From positions 1 to 35,354 of IMG/VR virus record IMGVR_UViG_3300006077_000015: a stretch of DNA of 35,354 nt; one strand, written 5' to 3'. The notes beneath the pieces were generated by a model, which saw only the letters and a program-made list of their open reading frames with translations, had not been told where the DNA came from and ran no database searches. Below, in pieces: positions 5,477 to 13,074 of this stretch. The stretch is from a virus. Both the position numbers and the translations under genes were made by a program. Numbering within the stretch: the stretch's first letter is position 1; each line of letters begins with the position of its first letter.

Positions 5477-6194
5477 AGAGTTGCTATCATCAGACCCCTT
5501 TCAAAAAGAGGTTTATGAAAATGAGGACGGAACGCCAAAAAGATATATTTGGAAAGCAAAAAGCGACCACGGTCGCATTGAGTTCCGTATGCCAGCAGAT
5601 ATTTACAATTTATTGTTTTCTCCAGGACAAAAAAAAGAGGTGAAAGAAGGGGATATCTTAACTGTGCGGAGATGGGAAGATATGGAAAAAGAATTCGGGA
5701 TAAATGAAAAGGGAAATATCCTCTGTAGTCTTAGATTCGTAGATAGTATGCGCAAATTTTGCGGCAAGGAAGTGACAATCGACTCTGTAGAAGGAGAATC
5801 TAACTACCGAATAAAGGAAGACAACAGAAGATATGAGTGGTCAAATGACATGTTCGAGGAGACATGCAAGCAGAGGGAAAAGGAAGACTTGCAAATAGAC
5901 AACATGCCAATAACCCCATTTTATACCTGTCTTCTCCATAAGATTATACAAAAGGGAGCGAGGGTTATTGAGACATACGATGTTTATCCTATAAATGATG
6001 CAAACTGGCAAGACATCTCTTCTCGTATCAGAGCCAGGCACTCCTGGTGCAGCACTGTTGATGAGTGGTGCGAGAAACTGTTCAAAGAAGAAGAAAAAAT
6101 AAAAAGAAAAATAGAGGAGGAAAGAGAAAAAATAAGAAAAGAAATAGAAAAAGAAATAAAAGAAAAGATAAAAGAGCAAATAGAGAAGTTATAA
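5418..6194 (+). CDS. Conserved-type phage hypothetical with charged C-terminal helix
   Basis: 258-aa protein. I do not know its function. Residues about 40-150 look like a compact alpha/beta domain with LRFVDSMRKFCGKEVTID and a YRIKEDNRRYEWSNDMFEE segment, a pattern I associate with phage proteins of unknown function. From about residue 225 to the end it is a nearly pure Lys/Glu/Ile/Arg helix, probably a coiled coil or single helix. The ATG at 5418 has GGAGG at proper spacing; an in-frame start at 5352 lies inside the upstream gene and lacks a site. Followed by an intrinsic terminator and then the recombination genes. Confidence 0.78.
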   Translation: MKIKKMFPTQAFMVNFTALEELLSSDPFQKEVYENEDGTPKRYIWKAKSDHGRIEFRMPADIYNLLFSPGQKKEVKEGDILTVRRWEDMEKEFGINEKGNILCSLRFVDSMRKFCGKEVTIDSVEGESNYRIKEDNRRYEWSNDMFEETCKQREKEDLQIDNMPITPFYTCLLHKIIQKGARVIETYDVYPINDANWQDISSRIRARHSWCSTVDEWCEKLFKEEEKIKRKIEEEREKIRKEIEKEIKEKIKEQIEKL

Positions 6195-6204
6195 ACATTA
6201 AGAA

Positions 6205-6238
6205 CCCCACTGCTTTTATTTTAGGGTAGTGGGTTTTT
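6205..6238 (+). terminator. Intrinsic terminator before recombination genes
   Basis: CCCACT (6206-6211) pairs with AGTGGG (6228-6233), extended by G-T/C-G pairs, around an A/T loop; five T follow. The ribosome site of the next gene starts immediately after, and no promoter is evident. Confidence 0.78.
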
Positions 6239-6252
6239 CAAAGGAGGACATT

Positions 6253-8061
6253 ATGGAGTTAAAATTAAAAAAACTAAAAATTAAGAACTTTAAAGGTATC
6301 AAAGATTTAAACGTCAATTTTTTCCCTATAACAACAATTGAAGGGGAAAATGGCACAGGGAAAACAAGCATATACGATGCCTACCTGTGGCTACTATTCA
6401 ATAAAGATTCCCAGGGTCAAACAGACTTTGAGATCAAACCAATTGGGACCCAGGGAGTTGAAGTTGAAGTTGAGGCTCAATTGGAGATTGACGGAAAAGA
6501 GTATTCCTTCAAAAAAGTCCTGAAAGAAAAGTGGACCAAAAAGAGAGGCGAATCTAAAAGGACATTAACTGGGCACACAACTAGCTATTTCATAAACGAT
6601 ATTCCCAAAAAACAAAGGGAATATCAAGAGGCCGTTAAAAACATCCTCCCCGAAGACCTTTTTAAAATAGTCTCAAATCCATTGTTTTTTAATGAGGGCC
6701 TTAAATGGCAAGAACGAAGAAAAAAACTTTTTGAACTTATAACTATCAAATCCGATCAAGAGCTTGCCAACGATTTTAACCAGCCTTCCCTCACTAAAGC
6801 CTTCCAAAAATATACGCCAGAAGAATACAAAAAAGTTTTAAGTAGCCAGAAAAGAAAAATCAACGACGAATTAAAGACCCTACCAGCTAGAATAGATGAA
6901 CTCCAGAAGCTCATATTGGCCGATATGCTGCCTTCTCTTAATGACCTTAATACAAAACTCACAGAAGTTAGGAAAATGCGAAATAAGGCTAATTCTGTGC
7001 ATGAGAGCGAGGATTTAAAGAAGCTTGAGGGTAAACTTTTAGACCTTCTAAACAAAAAAAAAGAAACTGAATGGGAGATTGAAACTACCCAAAAAGACAT
7101 ACAGAAAAAGAAAGACAACCTGAAAGATCTTGAACTTGAAATTGCACAACTCCAAACTGAAGTTAAAACAAAAAAAGAAAATATAGAAGGTCTCAAGAAA
7201 ATGTGGCAAAGGGTCAGAAACCAAAAGCCTCCTAAAGATATTTCTGTATGCTTTAACTGTGGCCAAACTCTTCCCCCAGCCAAACAAAAGAGCGCTCTCG
7301 CCGACTTTAACAAAAAGAAAGCTGAGGAGCTAGAACAAATCAACAGCGAGGGAAAAAGAAGAAAAGAGGAAATAGAATATTTAGAGAAAAGGATAGAGAA
7401 AATAGAAATTGCGATAATTAAAACAAAAGACGAGATTGTAAAATTAACAGAAGAAAAGAAAAAAACAAAGGAACAACTTGTCAAACTTCAAGAAGAAGAA
7501 AAGACCCTAAGATCTCAAATTGAAAAAGAAAAAGTAAAAATAGAGCAACAAAAAGACGAGACTGAAATTCAAAAGCTTGATTCTGAAATCGCAAATATAG
7601 AGTCTCAAATTGCCCAAGTTAAACAGCAAGAACAAATTCAAAAGAATATAGAAGAATTACAGAAGAGAGAAAGACAACTTGCAAATCAGCTTATTGACGT
7701 TGAAAAAGAAATTGTGGAATTGGAGAAATTTATGGTCAAAAAAGTTGAGTTGATTGAGGATAACATAAACTCCAAGTTCCAGATATGTGAATGGAAGTTG
7801 TTTAAAACCCTTATAAATGGGGGAATTGAGGAATGTTGTGAGTGTATGGTGGATGGCGTCCCTTATCGCAATCTTAACACTGGAAGCAAAATAAACGCTG
7901 GGCTGGACATAGCACAAACATTTGCAAAACATTTGCAAGTAAAGGTCCCAATTTGGGTAGATAATGCAGAGTCTATTACAAACTGGGAGGTCGGCATTAG
8001 CGATCAAGTAATATTTTTAAAGGCGGTTGAGGGTAAATCTTTAATTGTAAAGGAGAAATAA
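6253..8061 (+). CDS. SbcC/Rad50-like SMC ATPase with CxxC zinc hook
   Basis: 602-aa ABC-type ATPase with a split head. The N-terminal half-head has KIKNFKGIKDLN and Walker A GENGTGKTS at about 31-39. Long coiled coils run from about 210 to 330 and 345 to 510, separated by CFNCGQTLPP (C333 and C336), a Rad50-type zinc hook. The C-terminal half-head includes NTGSKINAGLDIAQ as a signature-like motif and PIWVDNAESI as the Walker B region. It is far shorter than host SbcC (about 1000 aa) but normal for phage versions that sit with RecT and an MBL-fold protein, as here. It likely acts in DNA-end recognition or recombination. An in-frame start at 6229 overlaps the terminator and is rejected in favour of 6253 with AAGGAGG. 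Confidence 0.92.
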   Translation: MELKLKKLKIKNFKGIKDLNVNFFPITTIEGENGTGKTSIYDAYLWLLFNKDSQGQTDFEIKPIGTQGVEVEVEAQLEIDGKEYSFKKVLKEKWTKKRGESKRTLTGHTTSYFINDIPKKQREYQEAVKNILPEDLFKIVSNPLFFNEGLKWQERRKKLFELITIKSDQELANDFNQPSLTKAFQKYTPEEYKKVLSSQKRKINDELKTLPARIDELQKLILADMLPSLNDLNTKLTEVRKMRNKANSVHESEDLKKLEGKLLDLLNKKKETEWEIETTQKDIQKKKDNLKDLELEIAQLQTEVKTKKENIEGLKKMWQRVRNQKPPKDISVCFNCGQTLPPAKQKSALADFNKKKAEELEQINSEGKRRKEEIEYLEKRIEKIEIAIIKTKDEIVKLTEEKKKTKEQLVKLQEEEKTLRSQIEKEKVKIEQQKDETEIQKLDSEIANIESQIAQVKQQEQIQKNIEELQKRERQLANQLIDVEKEIVELEKFMVKKVELIEDNINSKFQICEWKLFKTLINGGIEECCECMVDGVPYRNLNTGSKINAGLDIAQTFAKHLQVKVPIWVDNAESITNWEVGISDQVIFLKAVEGKSLIVKEK

Positions 8062-8063
8062 AA

Positions 8064-8474
8064 ATGATTATGTATGCTTTGTACTGCAAAAAATGTGATG
8101 AATTAGGTGCAACTTTTTGCATAGATGAGATATGGGGACTATTCGAAGTCCCAATTATAGATTTTTTTAAGTTTATGACTTATCACATAAAAAATTGTGG
8201 AGAGAAAAATATTAAAATTATAAATTGGGATGCTTCGGAATGGGGAGAAGACAAAAAATGTGTAACTTATCTTCTTAATACAAAAGAATATAAAGAATTT
8301 TTAAGGAAAACAGAAGGGCTCTTTCCAGAATCAAGAGATTGGTTTTTTGCTAAAGAGGTTTTGGACCAAGTAGGTTCAGAAGAATATGAGTGTGAAAAAT
8401 ATCATCGTTTAGAACAAGCTTGGCTAAAAAAACAAGGAAGAATTGTAAACAAATTAACAAAGGAGGAGGATTAA
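8064..8474 (+). CDS. Hypothetical protein within recombination cassette
   Basis: 136-aa unrecognised acidic protein sitting between the SMC-like ATPase (2-base gap) and recT (1-base gap), with AAGGAG before its ATG, so it is co-expressed and may assist recombination. It has a CKKC pair near residues 8-11 and scattered Cys/Trp residues, but no complete zinc motif and no membrane segment. The C-terminal part is helical and charged. Confidence 0.75.
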   Translation: MIMYALYCKKCDELGATFCIDEIWGLFEVPIIDFFKFMTYHIKNCGEKNIKIINWDASEWGEDKKCVTYLLNTKEYKEFLRKTEGLFPESRDWFFAKEVLDQVGSEEYECEKYHRLEQAWLKKQGRIVNKLTKEED

Positions 8475-8475
8475 T

Positions 8476-9270
8476 ATGTCAAACTTACCAGCAACACCAC
8501 AAAATCTTAAAAAAGTCTTAGCAATGCCCTCTGTTCAAGAAGAATTTAAAAGGGCAGCTGGAGAAAAATACACCAACTTCCAAGCTGCTCTTATAGAATT
8601 GGCAACCACCAATACAAATTTGCAAGGTTGCCAGCCACAGGACTTGGTAAAATGTGCCTTAAAATCTGCAATCCTGGACCTGCCATTAACTCAGGATTTA
8701 GGAATGGCCTATATTGTTCCAAGAAAAATTAAGGGACATCTTAAACCTCAATTTCAAATAGGCTATAAAGGCCTTATCCAGCTAGCCATTCGGACGGGCC
8801 AGTTCAAGACAATTAATGCTGGAATCGTATATGAAGGAGAAAAAGTTGTTATTGACAAAATTTCAGGAGAGGCACGTATAGCAGGAGAACCCACAAGCTT
8901 TAAGGCAGTTGGATATTTTGCTTATTTCAAACTTTTAAATGGATTTGAAAAATTTGAATATTGGCCAATAGAAAAAGTAATCAAGCACACTCAAAGATAT
9001 GCTCCATCTTATGGTTCCGATTTTTCCCCCTGGAAGACCGACTTTGACACAATGGCAATGAAGACTGTGCTGGCAAAGTTGCTTAGGGTCTATGCTCCTA
9101 AATCAATAGAAATGATTAAGGTCTTGTCTGAAGAAGAGGAAGAACCAAAAAACAATATTGCTCCAGAAACACCAGATACAGAAGCAGAAATACCAGAGAC
9201 CTATCCGGAAAAAGAGGAGAAGGTTGTAGGAGCTGACGGAGAAGACTTGCCAGACGAACCAGACTTTTAA
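8476..9270 (+). CDS. recT: RecT-family single-strand annealing recombinase
   Basis: 264-aa RecT protein; the family binds ssDNA, anneals complementary strands and works with a 5'-3' exonuclease. Recognisable blocks in order: TNFQAALIELATTNTNLQGC, then the CALKSAILDLPLTQDLGMAYIVP block with a PRKIKGHLKPQFQIGYKG strand near 75-100, the aromatic segment FAYFKLLNGFEKFEYW near 145-160, and MAMKTVLAKLLRVYAPKS near 195-212. The last 50 residues form a disordered acidic Glu/Pro tail, as in other RecT proteins. Strong AAGGAGGAGG site. No classical RecE or lambda exonuclease is nearby; the MBL-fold protein, the SMC-like ATPase or the VRR-NUC enzyme may fill that role. Confidence 0.95.
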   Translation: MSNLPATPQNLKKVLAMPSVQEEFKRAAGEKYTNFQAALIELATTNTNLQGCQPQDLVKCALKSAILDLPLTQDLGMAYIVPRKIKGHLKPQFQIGYKGLIQLAIRTGQFKTINAGIVYEGEKVVIDKISGEARIAGEPTSFKAVGYFAYFKLLNGFEKFEYWPIEKVIKHTQRYAPSYGSDFSPWKTDFDTMAMKTVLAKLLRVYAPKSIEMIKVLSEEEEEPKNNIAPETPDTEAEIPETYPEKEEKVVGADGEDLPDEPDF

Positions 9271-9273
9271 ACA

Positions 9274-9304
9274 AAAAGGCCCCCATTAGGGGCCTTTTCT
9301 TTTT
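9274..9304 (+). terminator. Intrinsic terminator after recT
   Basis: AAAAGGCCCC (9274-9283) pairs with GGGGCCTTTT (9289-9298) around CATTA, followed by CTTTTT. It is the fourth terminator in the rightward module; the next gene follows within 20 bases with no promoter. Confidence 0.85.
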
Positions 9305-9323
9305 GTAAACAAAGGGGTAAAAT

Positions 9324-10046
9324 ATGAATAGATTTAATTTAAAAACTTTTGGCAGCACTAGCAAAGGTGTCTGCCATGTTGTGGAAATTTACGACAAAAA
9401 AATCATGCTGGATTGTGGAATAAATCCTAAAAAGTTCTTAGAGGAACTAAAAGATGTTGATTTTGGGGTATTGGTTTGTGAGCATAGCGACCATGCGAAA
9501 CACCTTAAAGACTTTTTAAAATATCGTATTCGTTTTTATATGAGCCAGGGAACAAAGAAGGCTTTAAAAATAAAAGATAACTATGCATATCAACTTTCTG
9601 TCCCTCGCACAAAAGTCATAAGTCCAACCTTGCCACCAATGCTATTAACAATAATACCTGTTAATCACGATGCTAAAGAACCAACAGCTTTCATTATAAG
9701 CTATAAAGATGTAATAATTGCCTATTTAGTTGATTTAAAACTTAGTAATGAATATTTAGAACTAGAAAAGTTTAAACCAACACACATCATAATTGAATGC
9801 AATTACATAGACTCAATTATCGAACAAAACGTCAATAAAGGCAAAATCAATCCCTCTCTATACAAAAGAATAACCAAATACCACTCCAGCCTTGAAGATA
9901 CAAAGATTTTTTTTAAAGAACTTCAAAGATACTCACCTAATCTCGAACAAATTTATTTAACTCATATTTCAGAGGTAAATGGCGACCCAGACACAATGAA
10001 AGAAGAAATCCAAAAACTTACAGGAGTTGAGGTTTATGTTGTGTAA
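9324..10046 (+). CDS. Metallo-beta-lactamase-fold hydrolase (phage recombination type)
   Basis: 240-aa MBL-fold protein like those encoded with RecT and SbcC-like ATPases in phages; such proteins are suspected nucleases. Metal-ligand motifs in order: CEHSDHAKH (52-60; the first His of HxHxDH is Cys52 here, with H54, D56 and H57 kept), VNHDAKEP (H115), YLVDLK (D137), KYHSSLED (H187) and YLTHISE (H214). The N-terminal GSTSKGVCHVVE and IMLDCG match the family opening strands. The ATG lies after a weak AAAGGGG-type site and follows the post-recT terminator. The Cys substitution could change metal preference or lower activity. Confidence 0.88.
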   Translation: MNRFNLKTFGSTSKGVCHVVEIYDKKIMLDCGINPKKFLEELKDVDFGVLVCEHSDHAKHLKDFLKYRIRFYMSQGTKKALKIKDNYAYQLSVPRTKVISPTLPPMLLTIIPVNHDAKEPTAFIISYKDVIIAYLVDLKLSNEYLELEKFKPTHIIIECNYIDSIIEQNVNKGKINPSLYKRITKYHSSLEDTKIFFKELQRYSPNLEQIYLTHISEVNGDPDTMKEEIQKLTGVEVYVV

Positions 10047-10185
10047 AAAATGTAGAATAAAAATGTGTGAATTTCTATTCGAGAACATTAAAGGGTTCAG
10101 AGCAGAGGGTTATTGTTGTCCTAAATGTGGAAGATTAATTTATCAAAAGTCACGAGTGGAGGTGAAATATTATGACAAAAATTAA
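10036..10185 (+). CDS. Small zinc-ribbon protein (49 aa)
   Basis: Short reading frame from ATG 10036, overlapping the end of the MBL gene by 11 bases and the start of the next gene by 14. The 49-aa product begins MLCKKCRIKMCEFL and later has YCCPKCGRLIY, so two CxxC pairs (Cys3/Cys6 and Cys28/Cys31) about 22 residues apart form a four-cysteine zinc ribbon. An AGGAG and a GAGG lie just upstream. Small zinc-finger proteins of this size occur in phages as transcription or translation regulators (Com of phage Mu is one), but homology to any is not established here. Confidence 0.72.
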   Translation: MLCKKCRIKMCEFLFENIKGFRAEGYCCPKCGRLIYQKSRVEVKYYDKN

Positions 10186-10702
10186 AAACGATTTTGTCCC
10201 TTTAAAGGTAAAGGGCTATGGCAATACTTATCGAATAAATAGTCAAGGAGTTGTTGTCTCTTATGTTTATCACAGACCTCACGTAATCCAGCCAACTGTT
10301 TTAAAAAATAAAGAAATTGTTTATAAACTTGTTAGATATAAAAGCAGTATAAGTTATAAAAAAGAAAGCAGGAGACTTAAATTTCTATACAAAAAAACGT
10401 TTGGGAAAGAAATAAGCGAGAAAGACATAGAGTTCTTAAAATCAGAAGAGTTTAAGAAATTGAGGTTGGAATGGAATGAAAAACACAAAAAAAAGAAAAA
10501 ACAAAAGACAATCAACTCTCTCCCTAAAAAATACACAAGGCGTTGTCATGACTGTGGCAGGCCGACTAACAATTATCGTTGCGATAATTGTTGGGCAAAA
10601 ATAAGAGGGACTACTTATTTGGGAGAAGAGCTAACAGGGGAAGATTGGTTATATCAGGCAGAACTATCTTTACCTAAAGGAGGTGGAAGAAGTGAAATAT
10701 AA
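10172..10702 (+). CDS. Basic protein with C-terminal zinc ribbon, possible HNH/NUMOD4 relative
   Basis: 176-aa basic protein. The opening GYGNTYRINSQGVVVSYVYH resembles the NUMOD4-type beta motif that precedes HNH homing endonucleases. The middle (30-115) is Lys-rich. Residues about 123-143 hold CHDCGRPTNNYRCDNCWAKI, a four-cysteine zinc ribbon. No clear HNH catalytic His-Asn-His set is visible, so it is either a degenerate endonuclease or a nucleic-acid-binding protein. It overlaps its neighbours on both sides (14 and 11 bases), which suggests tight co-translation with the zinc-ribbon and VRR-NUC genes. Confidence 0.7.
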   Translation: MTKIKNDFVPLKVKGYGNTYRINSQGVVVSYVYHRPHVIQPTVLKNKEIVYKLVRYKSSISYKKESRRLKFLYKKTFGKEISEKDIEFLKSEEFKKLRLEWNEKHKKKKKQKTINSLPKKYTRRCHDCGRPTNNYRCDNCWAKIRGTTYLGEELTGEDWLYQAELSLPKGGGRSEI

Positions 10703-11081
10703 TAGTGAATATGAAACCCAAAAGCTAATTTTCCAATGGGCAAAATTTATGGAAGGCAAATATCCAGAGCTTGTATTATTAAATGCAAGTCTGAATGGGG
10801 TAAGGCTTACTATAGGCCAAGCTAAAAAAGCAAAGGCTGCTGGCATGAAGAAAGGTTATCCAGATTTGTTTTTGCCAGTTGCTCGAGGTGGTTATCATGG
10901 ACTTTTTATAGAGCTGAAGGTCGGCAAAAATAAAGCAACTAAGGAACAGGCTTGGTGGATAAAGGAGTTGTTAAAACAAGGCTATTATGCCTGTGTTTGT
11001 TATGGTTATGATGCAACTATTAACACAATCGAACAATATTTAAGAGAGGAACTGAGAGATGAAGACACTAACAATTTGTAG
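10692..11081 (+). CDS. VRR-NUC domain nuclease
   Basis: 129-aa stand-alone VRR-NUC (PD-(D/E)XK-type) nuclease. The family motifs are YETQKLIFQWA, N...LNGVRLT, the GMKKGYPDLFLP block with the catalytic Asp, LFIELKVGKNKATKEQAWW (E-x-K core and Gln), and the closing LLKQGYYACVCYG. Stand-alone phage members cleave branched or gapped DNA such as Holliday junctions. GTG 10692, eight bases after AAGGAGG, is preferred to the in-frame GTG at 10683 inside that site. It could supply resolution or debranching for RecT recombination before packaging. Confidence 0.9.
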   Translation: MKYNSEYETQKLIFQWAKFMEGKYPELVLLNASLNGVRLTIGQAKKAKAAGMKKGYPDLFLPVARGGYHGLFIELKVGKNKATKEQAWWIKELLKQGYYACVCYGYDATINTIEQYLREELRDEDTNNL

Positions 11082-11457
11082 TATTTTACCACTCGTTATA
11101 TTCCTAAATGTGGCAATCGTAAATTATGGTAAAGAAATATATATCCCTACCTTTCTTAAATACAATACTTATACCGTTACAGTATCTTTTTATACGCTTT
11201 CCAGAAGAGAAACGGATAGGACTCCACGCATAGGAGCACTGAACACAAAACTGAAAGTTGGGCGAGATATTGCAGTTTCCAGGGATCTAATGTTCTTGTT
11301 GGGCAAAAGGGTTTATATTGAAGGGTTTGGCGTTAAAAGAGTTGCGGATCTTATGAATAAAAGGTTTAAAAATATGGTAGATGTATTAGTCCCCAACAAA
11401 AAGATTGCTAGGAAATTAGGCATTAAAAGAAATGTAAAAATGGTGGTTTTAAATTAA
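11059..11457 (+). CDS. Membrane-anchored 3D-domain protein (double-psi beta-barrel)
   Basis: 132-aa protein with an N-terminal hydrophobic anchor or signal (residues 4-20, after MKT), then a 3D (Asp-Asp-Asp) domain: VSFYTLSRRETDRTPRIGAL, GRDIAVSRDLMFLLGKRVYI, EGFGVKRVADL and MVDVLVP. The three conserved aspartates would be those in SRD, VAD and VDV. Related domains occur in MltA-type murein lytic enzymes and clostridial/bacillar cell-wall proteins. It probably acts outside the membrane on peptidoglycan. It lies far from the endolysin-holin pair of the late operon and in the early/middle transcript, so remodelling of the wall or superinfection control is as possible as lysis. Overlaps the VRR-NUC gene by 23 bases. 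Confidence 0.82.
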   Translation: MKTLTICSILPLVIFLNVAIVNYGKEIYIPTFLKYNTYTVTVSFYTLSRRETDRTPRIGALNTKLKVGRDIAVSRDLMFLLGKRVYIEGFGVKRVADLMNKRFKNMVDVLVPNKKIARKLGIKRNVKMVVLN

Positions 11458-11485
11458 ACAAAGGTTGCAATAGGGAGAAATAACC

Positions 11486-11785
11486 ATGAAAAAATATCGT
11501 AAAAAACCAATTATAATTGAAGCAGAGCGATGGTTTAAATATGGAGATGTACCAGAAGCAAGTATATATCCCTTTAGTTTAAAATATGATTTACCAGAGA
11601 ATAAAAAAGATACTTGTGAATGGTGTGGTAAGCCTTATAAAGAACATGGAAAGTGTCCCACTCGTGGAGGCTATTATATAATATGCCCAGGTGATTATAT
11701 TATAAAAAGTATCACAGGTGAATTTTATCCATGCGACCCAGGTACTTTTGTAAAAAATTATGAAGAAATAGAAAAGGAGGATTAG
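11486..11785 (+). CDS. Conserved-type small phage protein (RKKP...GEFYPCxP)
   Basis: 99-aa protein that starts KKYRKKPIIIEAERWF and ends PGDYIIKSITGEFYPCDPGTF, a pattern common to many small phage proteins of unknown function. It carries CEWCGKPYKEHGKCP with Cys/His residues that could bind zinc, and a further Cys in IICPGD. Ribosome site AGGGAG. No function can be assigned; small soluble protein, middle-gene context. Confidence 0.78.
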   Translation: MKKYRKKPIIIEAERWFKYGDVPEASIYPFSLKYDLPENKKDTCEWCGKPYKEHGKCPTRGGYYIICPGDYIIKSITGEFYPCDPGTFVKNYEEIEKED

Positions 11786-11786
11786 A

Positions 11787-12011
11787 ATGAATTTAAATAT
11801 AATAATTTCAATAGCTACATGCGCATTATTAATAGTAATTTACCTATTAGTAATCTATATGCTATCGTGGTTTTCAATGAATTTGTTAGACCATTTTTGT
11901 GATTCATATTTTCAAAAAAATCCATTTCTAAAAAAAATAATTGTAAGATTGGTTGGTGTTATGATTTTTATAATGTTTTGTATGCCTATAGTTATGGAAT
12001 TTTTTAAATAA
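11787..12011 (+). CDS. Small two-pass membrane protein
   Basis: 74-aa protein with two hydrophobic segments (about 5-32 and 51-72) and a short polar loop with LDHFCDSYFQKNP and basic residues between. GGAGG precedes the ATG. Size and topology would suit a class II holin, antiholin or superinfection-exclusion protein, but it is expressed with middle genes and not with the endolysin. The neighbouring 3D-domain protein is also membrane-associated. Function unknown. Confidence 0.68.
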   Translation: MNLNIIISIATCALLIVIYLLVIYMLSWFSMNLLDHFCDSYFQKNPFLKKIIVRLVGVMIFIMFCMPIVMEFFK

Positions 12012-12023
12012 AAGGAGGTTTTT

Positions 12024-12575
12024 ATGCTAAAAATTAAAATCAAAAAACACCATCCAGACATGCCAGACCTTCAAAAACATGGAGATTGGATAGACCTTTA
12101 TTTTTGCGGGATACATCCTAAAAATCCAACAAAGTTTCATGAATGGCGAATATTTGAAGGGACATACACTTTTTATCAGGGGGAAACATATCTTTTGTCA
12201 TTAGGCATATCTGTTGAACTTCCAGAAGGTTACGAAGCAATAATAGCACCCAGATCTTCTTTGTCCTTGAGAAAGGGCATTCTTTTGGCCAATGGTATTG
12301 GAGTTATAGATAACGACTATTGTGGGGATGACGATATTTGGGGATTTGTTGCATATTTTTCAAGGCACACTTATTTAAAAACGTTTGAACGTATTGCTCA
12401 ATTTAGAATAATAAGAAATATGCCTGAGATATACTTGGACTATGTGGAGGAGTTAAACAACAAGTCTAGAGGGGGTTTTGGAAGCAGCGATATGAAAGAA
12501 TATAAAGACGGGACAGTTGAGTTAAAATTGGGCTGGGCAAGTGCCCTAAATGAGGAGGACAACAATGGAAGGTAG
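12024..12575 (+). CDS. dut: dUTPase (trimeric dUTP pyrophosphatase family)
   Basis: 183-aa protein of the dUTPase/dCTP deaminase superfamily. It hydrolyses dUTP to dUMP and PPi and keeps uracil out of phage DNA. Motifs: GISVELPEG (61-69), PRSSL (77-81), GVIDNDYCGDDD (93-104, catalytic Asp96), RIAQ (123-126) and the P-loop-like RGGFGSSD (149-156), which is the form that favours dUTPase over dCTP deaminase. There is an unusual insertion in the N-terminal part (about 28-50) and a C-terminal tail of about 25 residues after motif 5. AGGAGG gives the start. Confidence 0.93.
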   Translation: MLKIKIKKHHPDMPDLQKHGDWIDLYFCGIHPKNPTKFHEWRIFEGTYTFYQGETYLLSLGISVELPEGYEAIIAPRSSLSLRKGILLANGIGVIDNDYCGDDDIWGFVAYFSRHTYLKTFERIAQFRIIRNMPEIYLDYVEELNNKSRGGFGSSDMKEYKDGTVELKLGWASALNEEDNNGR

Positions 12576-13074
12576 AATAATCTATAAATTTGAAAAAGAT
12601 GAACCATATATAAATTTAGATTTCTGCCATCCAAAACCTCATTTTTCACCTCTTATCACAACACCTGCGCCTGAACCAAGGAGAGACATATTAATCGCTC
12701 CATTACTCTATGAATATATCCAACATTGTTGGATGATGATACCGGCAGGGCTTAACACAGACTACGCTAGTATCCCTCGTTTTCTTTGGCCTATAATGTC
12801 TCCATGGGGACGATATAGAGAGGCAGCCGTTGTTCATGATTATTTATATCAAAACTTAGGACATTGCATGATTTTTTTGGGGACAAGGGGGCAAGAAAAA
12901 CCTAAATGGAAGATTGTATACCGTCGTCTTAATTGCGATAAAATTTTCTATAAGGCTATGAAATGGTGTGGAGTCCCTGACTGGAAAAGACTTGTGATGT
13001 ACAAAGGCGTGAGACTTGGCGGCTGGAAGGCCTGGAACAACTACAAAAAGAGAAAGGAGAAAAAACATGGCTAA
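12565..13074 (+). CDS. DUF1353 family protein
   Basis: 169-aa protein with the DUF1353 core: MMIPAGLNTDYASIPRFLWP near 57-76 and YREAAVVHDYLYQN near 83-96, followed by KIFYKAMKWCGVPDWKRLVMY and a basic tail. The HDYLY and TDYASIP motifs suggest a hydrolase-like active site, but the biochemical role of the family is unknown; it is widespread in phages. ATG 12565 follows GAGGAGG and overlaps the dUTPase end by 11 bases; an in-frame start at 12550 precedes the ribosome site and is rejected. Confidence 0.85.
   Translation: MEGRIIYKFEKDEPYINLDFCHPKPHFSPLITTPAPEPRRDILIAPLLYEYIQHCWMMIPAGLNTDYASIPRFLWPIMSPWGRYREAAVVHDYLYQNLGHCMIFLGTRGQEKPKWKIVYRRLNCDKIFYKAMKWCGVPDWKRLVMYKGVRLGGWKAWNNYKKRKEKKHG

Noticed and set aside
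6756-7484. 242-aa antisense frame opposite the coiled coil of the SMC-like ATPase
   Set aside because: Phe/Ser-rich mirror of Lys/Glu codons, no ribosome site; a typical shadow of a coiled-coil gene.
10172-10702. Functional HNH homing endonuclease
   Set aside because: NUMOD4-like start and a zinc ribbon are present, but no convincing HNH catalytic residues, so only a tentative relation is reported.
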